From positions 1 through 30,729 of IMG/VR virus record IMGVR_UViG_3300017956_000075: a DNA stretch of 30,729 nt; one strand, given 5' to 3'. Position numbers and translations under genes: made by a program. The notes below the pieces were generated by a model. The model did no database searches, was not told the DNA's origin, and saw only the letters and a list, made by a program, of their open reading frames with translations. Positions 1-9,700 of this stretch are shown here, in pieces; position 1 is the first letter of the stretch; each line of letters starts with the position of its first letter. This stretch comes from a virus.

Positions 1-28
1 TATCCAACAAACTAACAAAGGAATACAA

Positions 29-223
29 ATGTCAGAGAACAAGTTTAAGTACTTCACCGTTACGACAACAGCAGTTGTTAAGGCCAACAATAAGGCTGAT
101 GCAGAGAAGATTGCTATGAGCAATCGTCGTACGATTAAGTCGACCCCAGGTGAGCTTCTGTACAAGGATATGGACGTTGACCGCATTACAGCTGTTCAGG
201 CACGTGAAAACTTCACCGTCTGA
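29..223 (+). CDS. Small hypothetical protein
   Basis: A 64-aa protein of unknown function. The ATG follows an AAAGGA ribosome binding site. The N-terminal third alternates hydrophobic and polar residues (FTVTTTAVVKA) and is followed by an amphipathic segment rich in Ala, Lys and Asp (NNKADAEKIAMSNRR), a beta-strand/helix pattern common in small phage proteins. A strong hairpin terminator follows 18 bases after the stop, so it ends a transcription unit separate from the glycosyltransferase genes. Its codons look somewhat more GC-rich than those of the following genes, as does the reversed small gene at 11627-11800, which may reflect high expression (inference). Confidence 0.7.
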   Translation: MSENKFKYFTVTTTAVVKANNKADAEKIAMSNRRTIKSTPGELLYKDMDVDRITAVQARENFTV

Positions 224-241
224 TAGATAGTATTATTTGCT

Positions 242-270
242 GAGGGGGAGGTGTAGGCCTCCCCCTCTTC
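242..270 (+). terminator. Hairpin terminator after the first small gene
   Basis: A perfect 10-bp GC-rich stem (GAGGGGGAGG at 242-251 pairs with 258-267) closes a 6-base loop. The following T run is weak (TTC), so termination may be partial. It separates the 29-223 gene from the glycosyltransferase operon. Confidence 0.75.
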
Positions 271-286
271 ACGTAAAGGAGTGCTA

Positions 287-982
287 ATGTTAATAGCACA
301 AATGATAGGAAGAAACGAATCTAATAGATATTTAGAAGATGTTCTAAAGAGACTGTCTGGTCAGGTCGATAAGATTATTTTTACAGACGATTGCTCTGAT
401 GATGACACACCAGAAATAGCTTCTAAATACGCAGAGGTTTTTTCTACTTCTGAACCACTTTTCAATAAGCATGAAGGCAAGCTCAGAGCCTATGCATGGG
501 GTAACCTAAACAACTTCGCCAAAGAAGGTGACTGGATAGTGGCTATAGATTGTGATGAAAAGCTATTCAGTATTGAGGGGCCTGAGATCAGAGATGTGCT
601 GAATTCTTCTGAGTATGACGTAGTTAATGTTAGGTTTTACCATATGTGGAATGAGACTCACTTTAGGGTTGATAAGCTATGGGCGCCAACAAATAGCTCT
701 AGAATATTTAGGTACGTGAAAGATGGTGGCTTTTTAAATAAGAAGCTGGCATGCGGCTCAGAGCCAACCTATGTATCTGACTGGATTAGGAGAAGAAATT
801 TCTTTATAAATTCTGGTCTCGTAATGCAGCACCTGGGCTATATTAGAGATGAGGATAAACAAGATAAGTATAATAGGTATTCAGAATTAGATGGTGGTGA
901 ATTCCACAATATAAATCATATCAATTCAATAATAGATGACAATCCAGTTCTTATGAGCTGGGAATCTTTAGGAGCAAAGTAA
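287..982 (+). CDS. Family 2-like glycosyltransferase
   Basis: A 231-aa GT-A fold glycosyltransferase, which transfers a sugar from a nucleotide-sugar donor. The signature is the N-terminal strand ending in IIFTDDCSDDDTPEIA (about residues 31-46), where acidic residues bind the nucleotide, followed by VAIDCDEKL, a DxD metal-binding motif. It is near the minimal size for the fold and has no membrane segment, so it is probably cytoplasmic. An upstream in-frame GTG at 281 exists, but AAAGGA at 275-280 is spaced correctly for the ATG at 287. It lies one base before another glycosyltransferase-like gene, suggesting a joint role in glycan synthesis. The acceptor cannot be told from sequence. Confidence 0.8.
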   Translation: MLIAQMIGRNESNRYLEDVLKRLSGQVDKIIFTDDCSDDDTPEIASKYAEVFSTSEPLFNKHEGKLRAYAWGNLNNFAKEGDWIVAIDCDEKLFSIEGPEIRDVLNSSEYDVVNVRFYHMWNETHFRVDKLWAPTNSSRIFRYVKDGGFLNKKLACGSEPTYVSDWIRRRNFFINSGLVMQHLGYIRDEDKQDKYNRYSELDGGEFHNINHINSIIDDNPVLMSWESLGAK

Positions 983-983
983 T

Positions 984-1616
984 ATGACATTTCTAGATCC
1001 AAAGCAATCCTTAATAGATGTAACTGAATCAATGTATAGGAAGCAAAAGTTTAGCTACATTAATATACCTAAAGCAGCGGTTGTTGCCCTAAGTAAAAAT
1101 AGTGACAATTCCTTCCCATCATCCTTTGCAAAAAATGTTATTCAATCGCTTAAGTCTAGTGATAAAAGAATAATGAAAGCAGTTTCACATTCTTTAAAGG
1201 ACGATGTAAGTGCAAACAGACATCGTAAGATAGGCTTGAATGCTGACCACAATTATTATTACTCGAATATATTTGAATATTTCTATTTGAATGATAGAGA
1301 AACTTTTAATTCGTTTGTCGATCATTTCATAAGGTACTCAAAAACAGCTATAGTGACATTCCATGACTCTAAGGCTGTGTCAAAATTCTTTGGGTACAAT
1401 GTACATAATATTCATGTTCCCTATAACAACTATTACGGTAAGGTAGATGATGTTTATTCACAATTATCTGAGCTGGATGGTGAGCTAGATTACTGCCTTC
1501 TGGATTGTGGAGTTATGGGACTGGCGCTTTTGCCAAAAGTGTGGCAAAACCTTAACGTTCCTCTTATAGATCTTGGCAAGACATTGACATTGGGTAAGAT
1601 AAATAGAAATCAGTAA
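984..1616 (+). CDS. GT-D-like glycosyltransferase domain protein
   Basis: A 210-aa protein. Its C-terminal half resembles the GT-D glycosyltransferase fold: a strand with AIVTFHDSKAV, then DYCLLDCGVMGLALLPKVW and the closing PLIDLGKTLTLG, which matches the usual pattern of a strand, a G-x-G turn, a helix and I-D-x-G. GT-D domains transfer sugars in bacterial glycan and adhesin glycosylation. The N-terminal 90 residues are Ser/Lys rich and include SYINIPKAAVVALSK. The AGGAG binding site lies within the end of the preceding gene, and the two genes are coupled. The fold call rests on pattern recognition only, so a generic glycan-related protein remains possible. Confidence 0.55.
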   Translation: MTFLDPKQSLIDVTESMYRKQKFSYINIPKAAVVALSKNSDNSFPSSFAKNVIQSLKSSDKRIMKAVSHSLKDDVSANRHRKIGLNADHNYYYSNIFEYFYLNDRETFNSFVDHFIRYSKTAIVTFHDSKAVSKFFGYNVHNIHVPYNNYYGKVDDVYSQLSELDGELDYCLLDCGVMGLALLPKVWQNLNVPLIDLGKTLTLGKINRNQ

Positions 1617-1617
1617 A

Positions 1618-2274
1618 ATGAGAAAAGACAATAGCGGTAATAGGTTTGATTCAGATGATTTAGATTTTTTGACAGACTTATTGTTCGAGAGCAATATGTC
1701 TTTGTCCTCAATCGCTACAGAGCTAAATACGTCTGTATCAGAAGTAAATAAAATGATAAACAGTCTTGGTTTATCTTGGCTAAAAAACTCTAGAAAAAAA
1801 ATGTCAAGAGGCCAGACAGCCTTAACCTCAATAATGAAAAAACTTCTCCCTGGTGAAGAGATAGTTAATGAATTTCATATTGGCAACAAAATGAAGCTTG
1901 ATGTTTATTGTCCAAGATTTAGTCTTGCAGCTGAATATCATGGTAGGCAACATTTTTATTATACGAGCAGATTTTTTGATTCGAAATATGATTTCGAGCA
2001 AGCTCAAAAAAGAGATGAGATAAAAGCTCAATACTGTAAAGATAATGGGATTGCACTGGTTGTATTTAGATACTGTGATTCACTAACGGAAAAGAGTGTA
2101 TATGATAGAATGCTGGATGCAATTAGGAGCACTCCTATAAAAAGTGAAAAAAAAGATCACAAGTCCATAACTTCTTCTGATTATTACCAGAAAATGAAAA
2201 AGGTAAACTCAGAAAGAAGAAAGCAGTATTATAGAAAAATGAAGGATAGTAAAATTGATGACAAAAGAAAGTGA
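1618..2274 (+). CDS. HTH plus Vsr-like endonuclease
   Basis: A 218-aa predicted DNA endonuclease. Residues 11-55 look like a helix-turn-helix (SLSSIATELNTSVSEVNKM). The nuclease core reads KLDVYCP (D95), AAEYHGRQHF (E106, H108, Q111, H112), then a helix with KRDEIKAQYCKDNG and the strand ALVVFRY. This is the Vsr/EDxHD branch of the PD-(D/E)XK superfamily, also used by some phage homing endonucleases. The C-terminal 40 residues are Lys/Arg rich and probably bind DNA. Its end overlaps the helicase start by 17 bases. It could be a free-standing homing nuclease inserted next to the replication genes, or a replication/repair nuclease. Confidence 0.75.
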   Translation: MRKDNSGNRFDSDDLDFLTDLLFESNMSLSSIATELNTSVSEVNKMINSLGLSWLKNSRKKMSRGQTALTSIMKKLLPGEEIVNEFHIGNKMKLDVYCPRFSLAAEYHGRQHFYYTSRFFDSKYDFEQAQKRDEIKAQYCKDNGIALVVFRYCDSLTEKSVYDRMLDAIRSTPIKSEKKDHKSITSSDYYQKMKKVNSERRKQYYRKMKDSKIDDKRK

Positions 2275-3715
2275 AACGTTAGAAAATGTTCCTTTAGAAT
2301 ATCATATTTTCTCTCTTTCATTAAATACTCCTGGGTCTATATCTTATTTTGACAAGAATCTACCAGACGAAATGGTGGGCATAATACATGGCGAAAAGGG
2401 TGTTCACGAATTCTATACAGCTTTACTTGCCTATCATAGGGCTACTAATCTTGATGTGGTAGAGCCAGCTGCCTTCAAGTCCTGGCTGGAGTCTGAAACC
2501 GACATATACTCAGCTCTAGGTGGGACAAGCGGAGTTAACCTTATGCTGGAGTATATATCTAGCTTAGAGTCTCCAAGCGCAGAATCAGTAGTGGAGATGG
2601 TTAAGTATAAGGCTCTTAGGAAAAAGCAAGAAGCTAATATAAAAGAGCTAGAAATACTTACCTCTAAAAAGGGCCTAAAAACAGATGAGGATAAATCTAG
2701 AATAACCTCTCTAATATCATCGATACAGGATATAGAAACTGCATCTAGAAAGAATCCATTTGAGGACATAACTACGGCCCAAGACATAGCGCAAAGAATA
2801 GATTCGCTATTAGATATACCAGACTTTGTTCCCACCCAGTTCAAAGCTCTGAATAGAGCCATGGGATATACTGATGAAGGGGGCTTTTTTAAAGGCGCTG
2901 TCCATGCAATAATAGCCCCCTCAGGTAAGGGTAAAAGCACGTTTGCTAAGTGCCTGGTAAATAACTGGTTGGACAATGGTTATAAAGTTCTGTATGTAAA
3001 TTTTGAAGAGGCGATAGGTCACTGGGAAAGAATACTTATGACTCAAATCATAGGTGAAAATGTATACTCAGAACTAGACAAGTGGACAGAGCAGCAAAAG
3101 GCAGCCAAGGTAAAAAAGTTCAAAGATAAGTTAGATGAATGGGGTAATCGACTTATGGTTAGACATGACCCTGATACTCCTTATTTTGAAGATCTTGAAA
3201 AATGGCTCAGAACTTTGGTTGGCAATGATGAAATGATCCCTGATGTTGTTGTTATAGATACTATACAATCCATGTTTACTAGGGGAAGTGGAAAGGGCAA
3301 GCCTAGATGGGGCGAATTTGAAGAGATGATGGTTAGGCTAGAAAAGCTAGCTAGAGACATGGGATGCGTTCTTATAATAACCGCTCAAGAAAACTCCAAC
3401 AGAATGAAAGAGAAGAGAGAGGTTGTTCAGCAATCTGACACTGGCGGTTCATTGGCTATTCAGCAGAAGTGCGCTGTAACAATATTCATTACCGAAAAAC
3501 GTTTGGCTACAGATGACGAAACAGAAGATGATTCGGTTATGCAGTTGCAAATTCCAAAAAACAGAATAACTGGGTCATCTTTTGTTTACGATCCTCCGCT
3601 TGTTAGATATGTAGATTCAAGAAAAACATATGAGGATTATGAAGTTATTGGAGATGATTCATATCTAGAATCGTCAGACTTCAATGAGTTACTAAATGGA
3701 GAGGGTTTTGACTAG
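2258..3715 (+). CDS. DnaB-like replicative helicase
   Basis: A 485-aa RecA-fold ATPase of the DnaB/gp41 helicase family, which unwinds DNA at the fork as a hexamer. The Walker A motif APSGKGKST lies at about residues 220-228, Walker B VVVIDTIQSM around residue 334, and a DnaB-type sensor segment follows (VLIITAQENSNRMKE, then SDTGGSLAIQQKC). The first 200 residues are helical and match the usual N-terminal domain plus linker. A TTG at 2255 also opens the frame, but the ATG at 2258 fits the AAGGAT site at 2242-2247. The gene heads the replication operon shared with the primase and polymerase. Confidence 0.93.
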   Translation: MTKESETLENVPLEYHIFSLSLNTPGSISYFDKNLPDEMVGIIHGEKGVHEFYTALLAYHRATNLDVVEPAAFKSWLESETDIYSALGGTSGVNLMLEYISSLESPSAESVVEMVKYKALRKKQEANIKELEILTSKKGLKTDEDKSRITSLISSIQDIETASRKNPFEDITTAQDIAQRIDSLLDIPDFVPTQFKALNRAMGYTDEGGFFKGAVHAIIAPSGKGKSTFAKCLVNNWLDNGYKVLYVNFEEAIGHWERILMTQIIGENVYSELDKWTEQQKAAKVKKFKDKLDEWGNRLMVRHDPDTPYFEDLEKWLRTLVGNDEMIPDVVVIDTIQSMFTRGSGKGKPRWGEFEEMMVRLEKLARDMGCVLIITAQENSNRMKEKREVVQQSDTGGSLAIQQKCAVTIFITEKRLATDDETEDDSVMQLQIPKNRITGSSFVYDPPLVRYVDSRKTYEDYEVIGDDSYLESSDFNELLNGEGFD

Positions 3716-4491
3716 TGCTAGTATTGAATACTGAATCTATAAAAGATTTTCAAATATGCGAAAGATTATACAGTTATAGGCATCTGGAGGATTTGCCGGA
3801 AAAGGTATACTCTAGAGACATATATACGGTTAGGTTTGAAACAACAATAAAAAACATCTTACAGTACTTTTGGTACAAGAAGCAGGCTGGTGCAACGCCA
3901 TCATATTCATCTATAATTAATAGGTGGGAAAAATTATGGTTTCCAAAAGGCACAGACGCATATGACATAATAAACGATCAGCATGAAACTTTGTACGGAA
4001 ATGTTGCTAGCCTAACGACAAAAGCCGCATCCTTACTGTTAAGGTTTTACGAAACTTATTCTGAAACAGATATTATACCAATAGCAATATCTGATGACTA
4101 TATAGCAAGAATAAATCGGGACATAAGAATAGAAGATAAGTTTGATTTAATTTATTATTTGGATGGCTATACTTATGTAGTTAAGTTTATATTTAGTTAT
4201 AAAAATTCAAATAGTCATATGTATCAGGTTGACTTTTCTTCAATGTATGAAGGATATAGGACTAGACATTCAGATAGATTGTCTAGTTCCAAGTTTGGCT
4301 ATATTGATTTGATGTCGGATAACATTAACTTTAATGAATATAGTGTTTCTCATGAAGATAGGGAAGCGTTGGAGTATTGGTGTGATACAATAAAGGGTAA
4401 AGATGTTTTTGTTCCAAGAAGAAATTTAAACCCGTATTGCAAGAAGTGTCCCTTTGAAGAACCGTGTTCGAAATGGAATGGATGGAAATGA
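3715..4491 (+). CDS. Cas4/RecB-like protein with degraded active site
   Basis: A 258-aa protein with the outline of a Cas4-type Fe-S nuclease: an N-terminal helix ending in a Cys (C15 in KDFQICERLYSYRHL) and a C-terminal cluster (C242, C245, C251), the four Cys needed for a [4Fe-4S] cluster. The catalytic core is eroded. The expected GxxxH helix is replaced by RFETTIKNILQYFW, and the GxxD...(D/E)xK site reads DKFDLIYYL...YVVKF, keeping D144 and K157 but lacking the acid before Lys. The GTG start overlaps the helicase stop and follows GGAGAGGG. It is probably a non-cleaving, DNA-binding partner. A second, intact family member lies at 10790-11575. Confidence 0.6.
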   Translation: MLVLNTESIKDFQICERLYSYRHLEDLPEKVYSRDIYTVRFETTIKNILQYFWYKKQAGATPSYSSIINRWEKLWFPKGTDAYDIINDQHETLYGNVASLTTKAASLLLRFYETYSETDIIPIAISDDYIARINRDIRIEDKFDLIYYLDGYTYVVKFIFSYKNSNSHMYQVDFSSMYEGYRTRHSDRLSSSKFGYIDLMSDNINFNEYSVSHEDREALEYWCDTIKGKDVFVPRRNLNPYCKKCPFEEPCSKWNGWK

Positions 4492-5174
4492 GTAAAAATT
4501 TTTTAGATGAAATAATAGGTTCAAATAAAAAGAATTCGATAGAGCAAGAAGATGAATTTCTTGCACCCCTGATTCAGGAAATTAATCTTATAAAAAATGA
4601 TGATATAAGAAACTTCATTAGATCAGTACTGATTAAGGCCAGTAGCTTTTGGGAGGTTCCATCAAGTTTCTCCGGAAAGTATCACCCCCCAGACGAGCAT
4701 GGACTTGGTGGAAATATGCTGCATACAAAGAGAGTTGTTCGAACAGCCTCTATTCTATGTGGGTCTTATGTATTGTCTGATGAAGAGTCTGATATAGTAA
4801 TAGCCGCCTGTTTACTGCACGATATTACCAAGGGTATAAAAAGAGAAGATGAAGAATCTTTTAATTACGACCCGATGCATCCCTATACGGTTCAGTCGTT
4901 TGTTGAAAAATGTATAGCGCATGATAAGGAGTATGGTGACGATAGTGGCTCAACGACCCTGTTTATACAAGAGGAAGCTATACAAACTATAATGAGACTG
5001 GTTAGATGTCATCTTGGTCCATGGTCACCGGTACCTGAAACTTACCCAATAACCTACCTGGATTATATAGTTCATTTAGCAGATAATGTTGCTAGTAAAT
5101 TACACCTATTAATAGAAGATAGCGAATTAATAAATGAAAAGTGGAGAAAAGACAAAAGAGCAGAGAATAGCTAA
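4488..5174 (+). CDS. HD-domain phosphohydrolase
   Basis: A 228-aa metal-dependent phosphohydrolase of the HD superfamily. Visible ligands are H79 in NMLHTKRVVRT, the HD pair at 111-112 in CLLHDITKG, H131 in DPMHPY, and a later H in RLVRCHLGPW followed by a D in LADNVASKL. The family includes dNTPases, nucleotidases and cyclic-nucleotide phosphodiesterases, and the substrate here is unknown. Between helicase and primase genes, a nucleotide-pool or repair role is plausible. The frame is open from 4464, but the ATG at 4488 overlaps the previous stop as ATGA and has GGATGGA upstream. Confidence 0.85.
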   Translation: MSKNFLDEIIGSNKKNSIEQEDEFLAPLIQEINLIKNDDIRNFIRSVLIKASSFWEVPSSFSGKYHPPDEHGLGGNMLHTKRVVRTASILCGSYVLSDEESDIVIAACLLHDITKGIKREDEESFNYDPMHPYTVQSFVEKCIAHDKEYGDDSGSTTLFIQEEAIQTIMRLVRCHLGPWSPVPETYPITYLDYIVHLADNVASKLHLLIEDSELINEKWRKDKRAENS

Positions 5175-5313
5175 TAGATATTTTTTAATAGATTCTCTTG
5201 ACAACATTATCAGAGAATCCGTATACTATAGATCCCATTCTCATCTAATAAACCCAGAAAGAAAGGTCGCCTCTTTAAATATCTACTCTAAAGAGATTAA
5301 GGCTAAGATATGA
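5134..5313 (+). CDS. Small overlapping ORF, 59 aa, unknown
   Basis: This frame encodes 59 aa (MKSGEKTKEQR...NIYSKEIKAKI) and fills the otherwise empty 136-base gap before the primase. The start lies within the end of the HD gene, and the stop overlaps the primase start as ATGA (5310-5313), the same coupling used by neighbouring genes. The product is charged, with a basic N terminus and a central helix (RYFLIDSLDNIIRESVYYR). No domain is recognised. The binding site is weak, so expression would rely on translational coupling. Confidence 0.6.
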   Translation: MKSGEKTKEQRIANRYFLIDSLDNIIRESVYYRSHSHLINPERKVASLNIYSKEIKAKI

Positions 5314-6506
5314 TAATACCCGCAGATAAAGATAAATTCCTATATAGGTGGCGACATGTAGAGGTAGCAAGATATGTACCTGATTTATCTCGTGTAATTA
5401 GGATTAAGGATGGGGACAATCCTGTAATGTTAGATATTTCTGAGATAGAAGATTTCAGAAGTAAATATAATAACCTTGGACTGTATACTTCTATCTGGCA
5501 TTATGATAATAAAAATATAGATGAAGCGATTCGCTTAGGTCCACTGTATTTCGATATAGATAGTGACAATCCCGCCGAATCCCTTAGTCAGGTTAGTAGG
5601 CTTTACGACTATCTCCTGGAGCATATACCATCATATGCATTGGCTGTTTACTTTACTGGAAAAAAGGGTTTCCATCTTGAGTGTGAACCACAGTCTCTTG
5701 GTATCAATCCGTCTAATAATCTTCCTAATATATTTAGATGGATAGCTAACAGCCTTAAAGATAAGCTGTCTTTAGATAATCTTGATTTTAGCGTTTATGA
5801 TGCAAGAAGAATGTGGAGACTCGCTGGCTCTAAACATCAAGATACCGGTCTATATAAAAACCTAATACCGAAAGAATTACTAGATCTTTCCTATGAAGAG
5901 ATATCAGATTACTGCAAAGAGTCAAGACCTATTGATAGAGAATATCCAGAGTTTAACGCAAAAGCTAATGAATGGTATAGGAACCATATATACGAATCTG
6001 AGATAGACAAAGAAAGATCCAAAGACTTTATGGCTTATTTCAATAAGCATGGATCCGAAGCATTCAAAGAATTTAAGGAAGTGGGTAAAGAATTTACGCC
6101 TAAAAGATTAGTAGAAGGATGTCCAGCGATAAAGAGACTTTGGCAGCAGGCTATAGATACAAAATTTTTAGAGCATGAAGCAAGATTATTTCTCTGTTCA
6201 GTCCTGTCCTATTCGGAAGAGTCTATAAAGTTTCTTCATGGTATACTTAGCAACTGCGAAGATTATAACTATGAAAAAAGTATGAGTCATATAAACGATT
6301 GGATAAAGAGAAGACAGCTTGGCATTGGCGGTAGGCCATATACTTGTGATAGGGCAAATTCTGTGGGCGTTGGATGTGGTGATTGTTCTTTAGATAAAAG
6401 AAATAAGTGGATAAAAATTGGAGATAGATACGTAGAGACGGATGAGCCATCTTCTCCATCTCCAGTCAGATTTGCTTACGTTTCAGTTTCGAAAGGAGGT
6501 GAATAA
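5310..6506 (+). CDS. AEP-type DNA primase (PriS-like) with Cys-rich C terminus
   Basis: A 398-aa primase of the archaeo-eukaryotic primase (AEP) superfamily, making RNA or DNA primers. Catalytic motif I is LYFDIDSDN (D82, D84), motif II is YFTGKKGFHLE (about 114-124), and motif III falls in NLDFSVYDARRMWRLAGSKH (about 158-176). The C-terminal part contains EGCPAIKRLW and a late cluster, YTCDR followed by GVGCGDC, which recalls the Fe-S domain of the PriL large subunit fused to the catalytic unit. The Fe-S call is tentative. It lies between a DnaB-like helicase and a bacterial-type DnaE polymerase, so an archaeal-type primase works within an otherwise bacterial-type replisome. Confidence 0.85.
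   Translation: MIIPADKDKFLYRWRHVEVARYVPDLSRVIRIKDGDNPVMLDISEIEDFRSKYNNLGLYTSIWHYDNKNIDEAIRLGPLYFDIDSDNPAESLSQVSRLYDYLLEHIPSYALAVYFTGKKGFHLECEPQSLGINPSNNLPNIFRWIANSLKDKLSLDNLDFSVYDARRMWRLAGSKHQDTGLYKNLIPKELLDLSYEEISDYCKESRPIDREYPEFNAKANEWYRNHIYESEIDKERSKDFMAYFNKHGSEAFKEFKEVGKEFTPKRLVEGCPAIKRLWQQAIDTKFLEHEARLFLCSVLSYSEESIKFLHGILSNCEDYNYEKSMSHINDWIKRRQLGIGGRPYTCDRANSVGVGCGDCSLDKRNKWIKIGDRYVETDEPSSPSPVRFAYVSVSKGGE
6492..6500 (+). promoter_or_regulatory. Full-length Shine-Dalgarno sequence
   Basis: AAAGGAGGT is a full match to the 16S rRNA 3' end, 7 bases before the ATG at 6508. It decides that start over the upstream in-frame ATG at 6442, which lies inside the primase gene. Confidence 0.85.
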
Positions 6507-6507
6507 T

Positions 6508-6714
6508 ATGGCAGAAGTAAAAGATCCAGATGATGTAATTGGAGTATGTTCAGAGTGTCACTCTGATCAGCCAGATAAATATATGTACGCAAGCCCCTTT
6601 GCACAGGATGGTAAGCCGGTCCCATGCAAGTATTGTGGTGGGGTTGTTATAATTACGTATAGAGAAACCAGAGATGACGCACTCAGAGACTCTGATGGCG
6701 GTAGAGGAATTTAA
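6508..6714 (+). CDS. Small zinc-ribbon protein
   Basis: A 68-aa protein with two CxxC knuckles, CSEC and CKYC, about 30 residues apart, followed by a beta strand (GGVVIITYRE) and a charged tail. This is a zinc-ribbon layout, probably nucleic-acid or protein binding. It is tightly coupled to the polymerase: its stop TAA shares a base with the polymerase ATG (TAATG). It may be a replication accessory factor (inference from position). Confidence 0.75.
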   Translation: MAEVKDPDDVIGVCSECHSDQPDKYMYASPFAQDGKPVPCKYCGGVVIITYRETRDDALRDSDGGRGI

Positions 6715-9700
6715 TGAGAAATTGGACTAACCTACATAATCACACCGTCTATTCTATGTTGGATGGCCATGGTGATATAGAGCAGTATTTGGATAGGGCC
6801 AAGTCTTTGGGCATGTCTGGAATAGCTACGACTGATCATGGCAATATCCACTCTTGGCTTGATTTCTACGATGCTGGTCAAGCAGTTGGTGTTAAGCCGA
6901 TTCTTGGGTCAGAATTGTATCAGGCAAGAAAAACTAGATTTGACAAAGATGAAGAAGAGAGATCTGGTCCAGCAAAAAATGAATGGGAGCAAAGAGGTCC
7001 ATATCATTTAACTATGTTAGCAAAGAATAATACCGGCTATCATAACTTAATAAAAATATCTTCCATGTCTTATCTTGAGGGTTATTATGTGAAGCCTAGA
7101 GTTGATCATGATCTCATATCTCAATACAGTGATGGCCTAATAGTCCTTTCCGGATGCCTAAATGGTGAGGTGGCTCAAGCCCTCCTAAGAGGTGACTACG
7201 ACTATGCGCTAAAGAGCGCTGCAAAGATGCAGGACATAGTTGGTAAGGAAAACTATTTTATAGAAGTACATGATCACGGTCTTGCGGAGCAAAAAAAGAT
7301 TATGAATCAGCTCGTCAGCATAGCTGAGACTATAGGCGCTAGAGTTGTTCCAAGCGGCGATTGTCATTATGTACACAAGGAAGACGCACGTGCCCATGAC
7401 ATAATGCTATGCGTGTCTACTAACTCAAATATACATACTGAAAATAGATTTTCTTTTGATGGTGATAATTTCTACCTTAAGTCTTTTGATGAGATGTCTA
7501 AAGTATTTCCAGAAGATTGGTTAGATAACTCCATGCACGTGTGTGACATGGTTGATGTTGACCTTAGTTTTGGTGAGATTTATTTTCCAGATTTTCCAAT
7601 ACCAGATGGCGAAACATCAGTCCAATACTTCGAGAGACTTGCGTGGGAAGGCTTAAAGACTAGGTATGGTGACCCTCTTCCTGGGGAGATAGTATCTAGG
7701 GCCGAGCACGAAATAAAAGTAGTAAAAGATATGGGATTTCCAGAATACTTTTTGGTAGTCTCCGATCTCGTTAAGTGGTCTAAAGAAAATGATATTAGGG
7801 TCGGCTGGGGTAGAGGTTCTGCTGCAGGCAGTGTTCTTTCTTATGCGTTTGAGATTACCAATCTTGATCCGATTAAGTTTGGCTTAATGTTCGAGAGATT
7901 TTTGGTAGAAGGCAGAAAGTCTATGCCGGATATCGACCTAGACTTTGATGATAGATATAGGGATAGGGTAATTGATTACGCTAGAACTAAATATGGTGAC
8001 GACAAAGTTGCCCATATATGTACCTTTAATAAGACTGGCGCAAGACAGTCACTGAGAGATGCGGCAAGAGCCCTTGGTTATACCTTCTCTGAAGGGGACT
8101 CTATAGCCAAGAAAGTACCTGCACCTATATTGGGTATATCAAAAAGTCTTTCTGAATGCATGGAAGTAGGTGAGTTTATTGATGAGTATAGTAAAAACCC
8201 TATTTCCAAAGAAATAGTTGATACAGCATTTGGGCTAGAGGGCATAGTTAGGCAGACAGGAATGCACGCTGCAGGGATAGTTATATCCCGAGAGTCCTTG
8301 ACGGAATATCTGCCAGTAATGCAAAAGGGAGTAGATAATCCAATCATAACCCAATGGGACATGGGTAGGGTGGAGCAATGCGGAATATTGAAGATAGACT
8401 TTTTGGGACTAAGAAACCTAGGTGTCATAGACTCTTGTATTAAGCTGGTTGCAAAAAATAGGGGCATAGAAATAGATGTTGATGCTATCCCCATAGATGA
8501 TCAAAAGACTTTTGATGAACTGTGCAAGGGTAATTGCATGGGTGTTTTTCAGTTGGAGTCATCTTCAATGAGAGAAATGATGATCTCACTTCAGCCAAGA
8601 TCCATAGAAGACATAATGGCCCTCATATCCCTGCATAGGCCTGGGCCGATGGGCTCTGGTATGGATAGGGAGTATATAGACAGAAAGCACGGAAGAAGTA
8701 AGGTTTCATACGAGCACCCCAAGTTGGAAAAAGTCTTAGCACCCTCGCTAGGGATCATGCTGTACCAGGAAGACGTGCTTGGTGTTGCTAGAGAATTGGC
8801 GGGATTTACTTCAGCTGAAGCCGATGACTTAAGAAAAGTAATTGGTAAAAAGTTGATGGATAAAATACCATTGATGAGATCAAAGTTTGTCGAAGGCTGT
8901 CAAAAGTACTCTGATCTAGATGATTCTAAGTCTAATAAAATATTTTCAGATATAGAATATTTCGGTGGCTATGGATTCAATAGGGCTCACGCAGCAAGTT
9001 ACGCTATGGTTAGTTACATAACAGCATATTTAAAGTCAAACTATACCGTAGAGTATATGGCAGCTCTGATGAGTTCTGTCGTTGGGAATAAAGACAAGCA
9101 GGCACTGTACTTGTCTGACTGCAGAAAGTTGGGAATAAAAGTCCTTGCTCCGTCTATAAATAAATCAAAAATAGATTTTGAAGTCGTTGATGAATCTACT
9201 ATAATATTTGGTTTCTCTGCAGTTAATGGGATAGGTGCGTCAATAGCAGAGTCTATTGTCGGATGCCAAGACAGTGCTCATCCTTTTGTTAATGTTTTTG
9301 ATTTTTTCAGAAGATGTGACCCTCTCATACTTAAGAAGTCTACGTTAGAGCATCTGGTTAGGGCTGGGGCTTTTGATGAGTTGTATGATAAAGACCAGGA
9401 CTCTGTTAATAGACTTTGTGAATTAGATGTTCTTGAGTCAGAAAAAAATGAACTTGGGATTTATGTTACTGATCATCCCGTTTATGGTATATGGGATGTA
9501 ATTAGGCCGAAGATAGATACCGAAATAGTTGATGTAGTTGAGTATCCAGTTGGATCAAATGTCAGAATAGGCGGCATGATTACAGAGCTAAAAACTATCA
9601 TGACCAAAAAGAATCAGAAGATGTACAAGCTGATACTTGAAGATATATCTTCTGATATAGAGATAATAATTTTTCCTCGAGACGCAGCTAAAATAAATCA

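Noticed and set aside
2434-2976. Reverse-strand frame of 180 codons inside the helicase gene
   Set aside because: It lies wholly under a gene with clear helicase motifs; its product has no recognised domain and no promoter or binding site is seen.
4464-4487. Longer N terminus for the HD protein
   Set aside because: The upstream ATG lies in the preceding gene, whereas ATG 4488 shows the ATGA overlap and a good Shine-Dalgarno.
8078-8494. Reverse-strand frame inside the polymerase gene
   Set aside because: It is a shadow of the dnaE coding sequence and covers conserved polymerase motifs.
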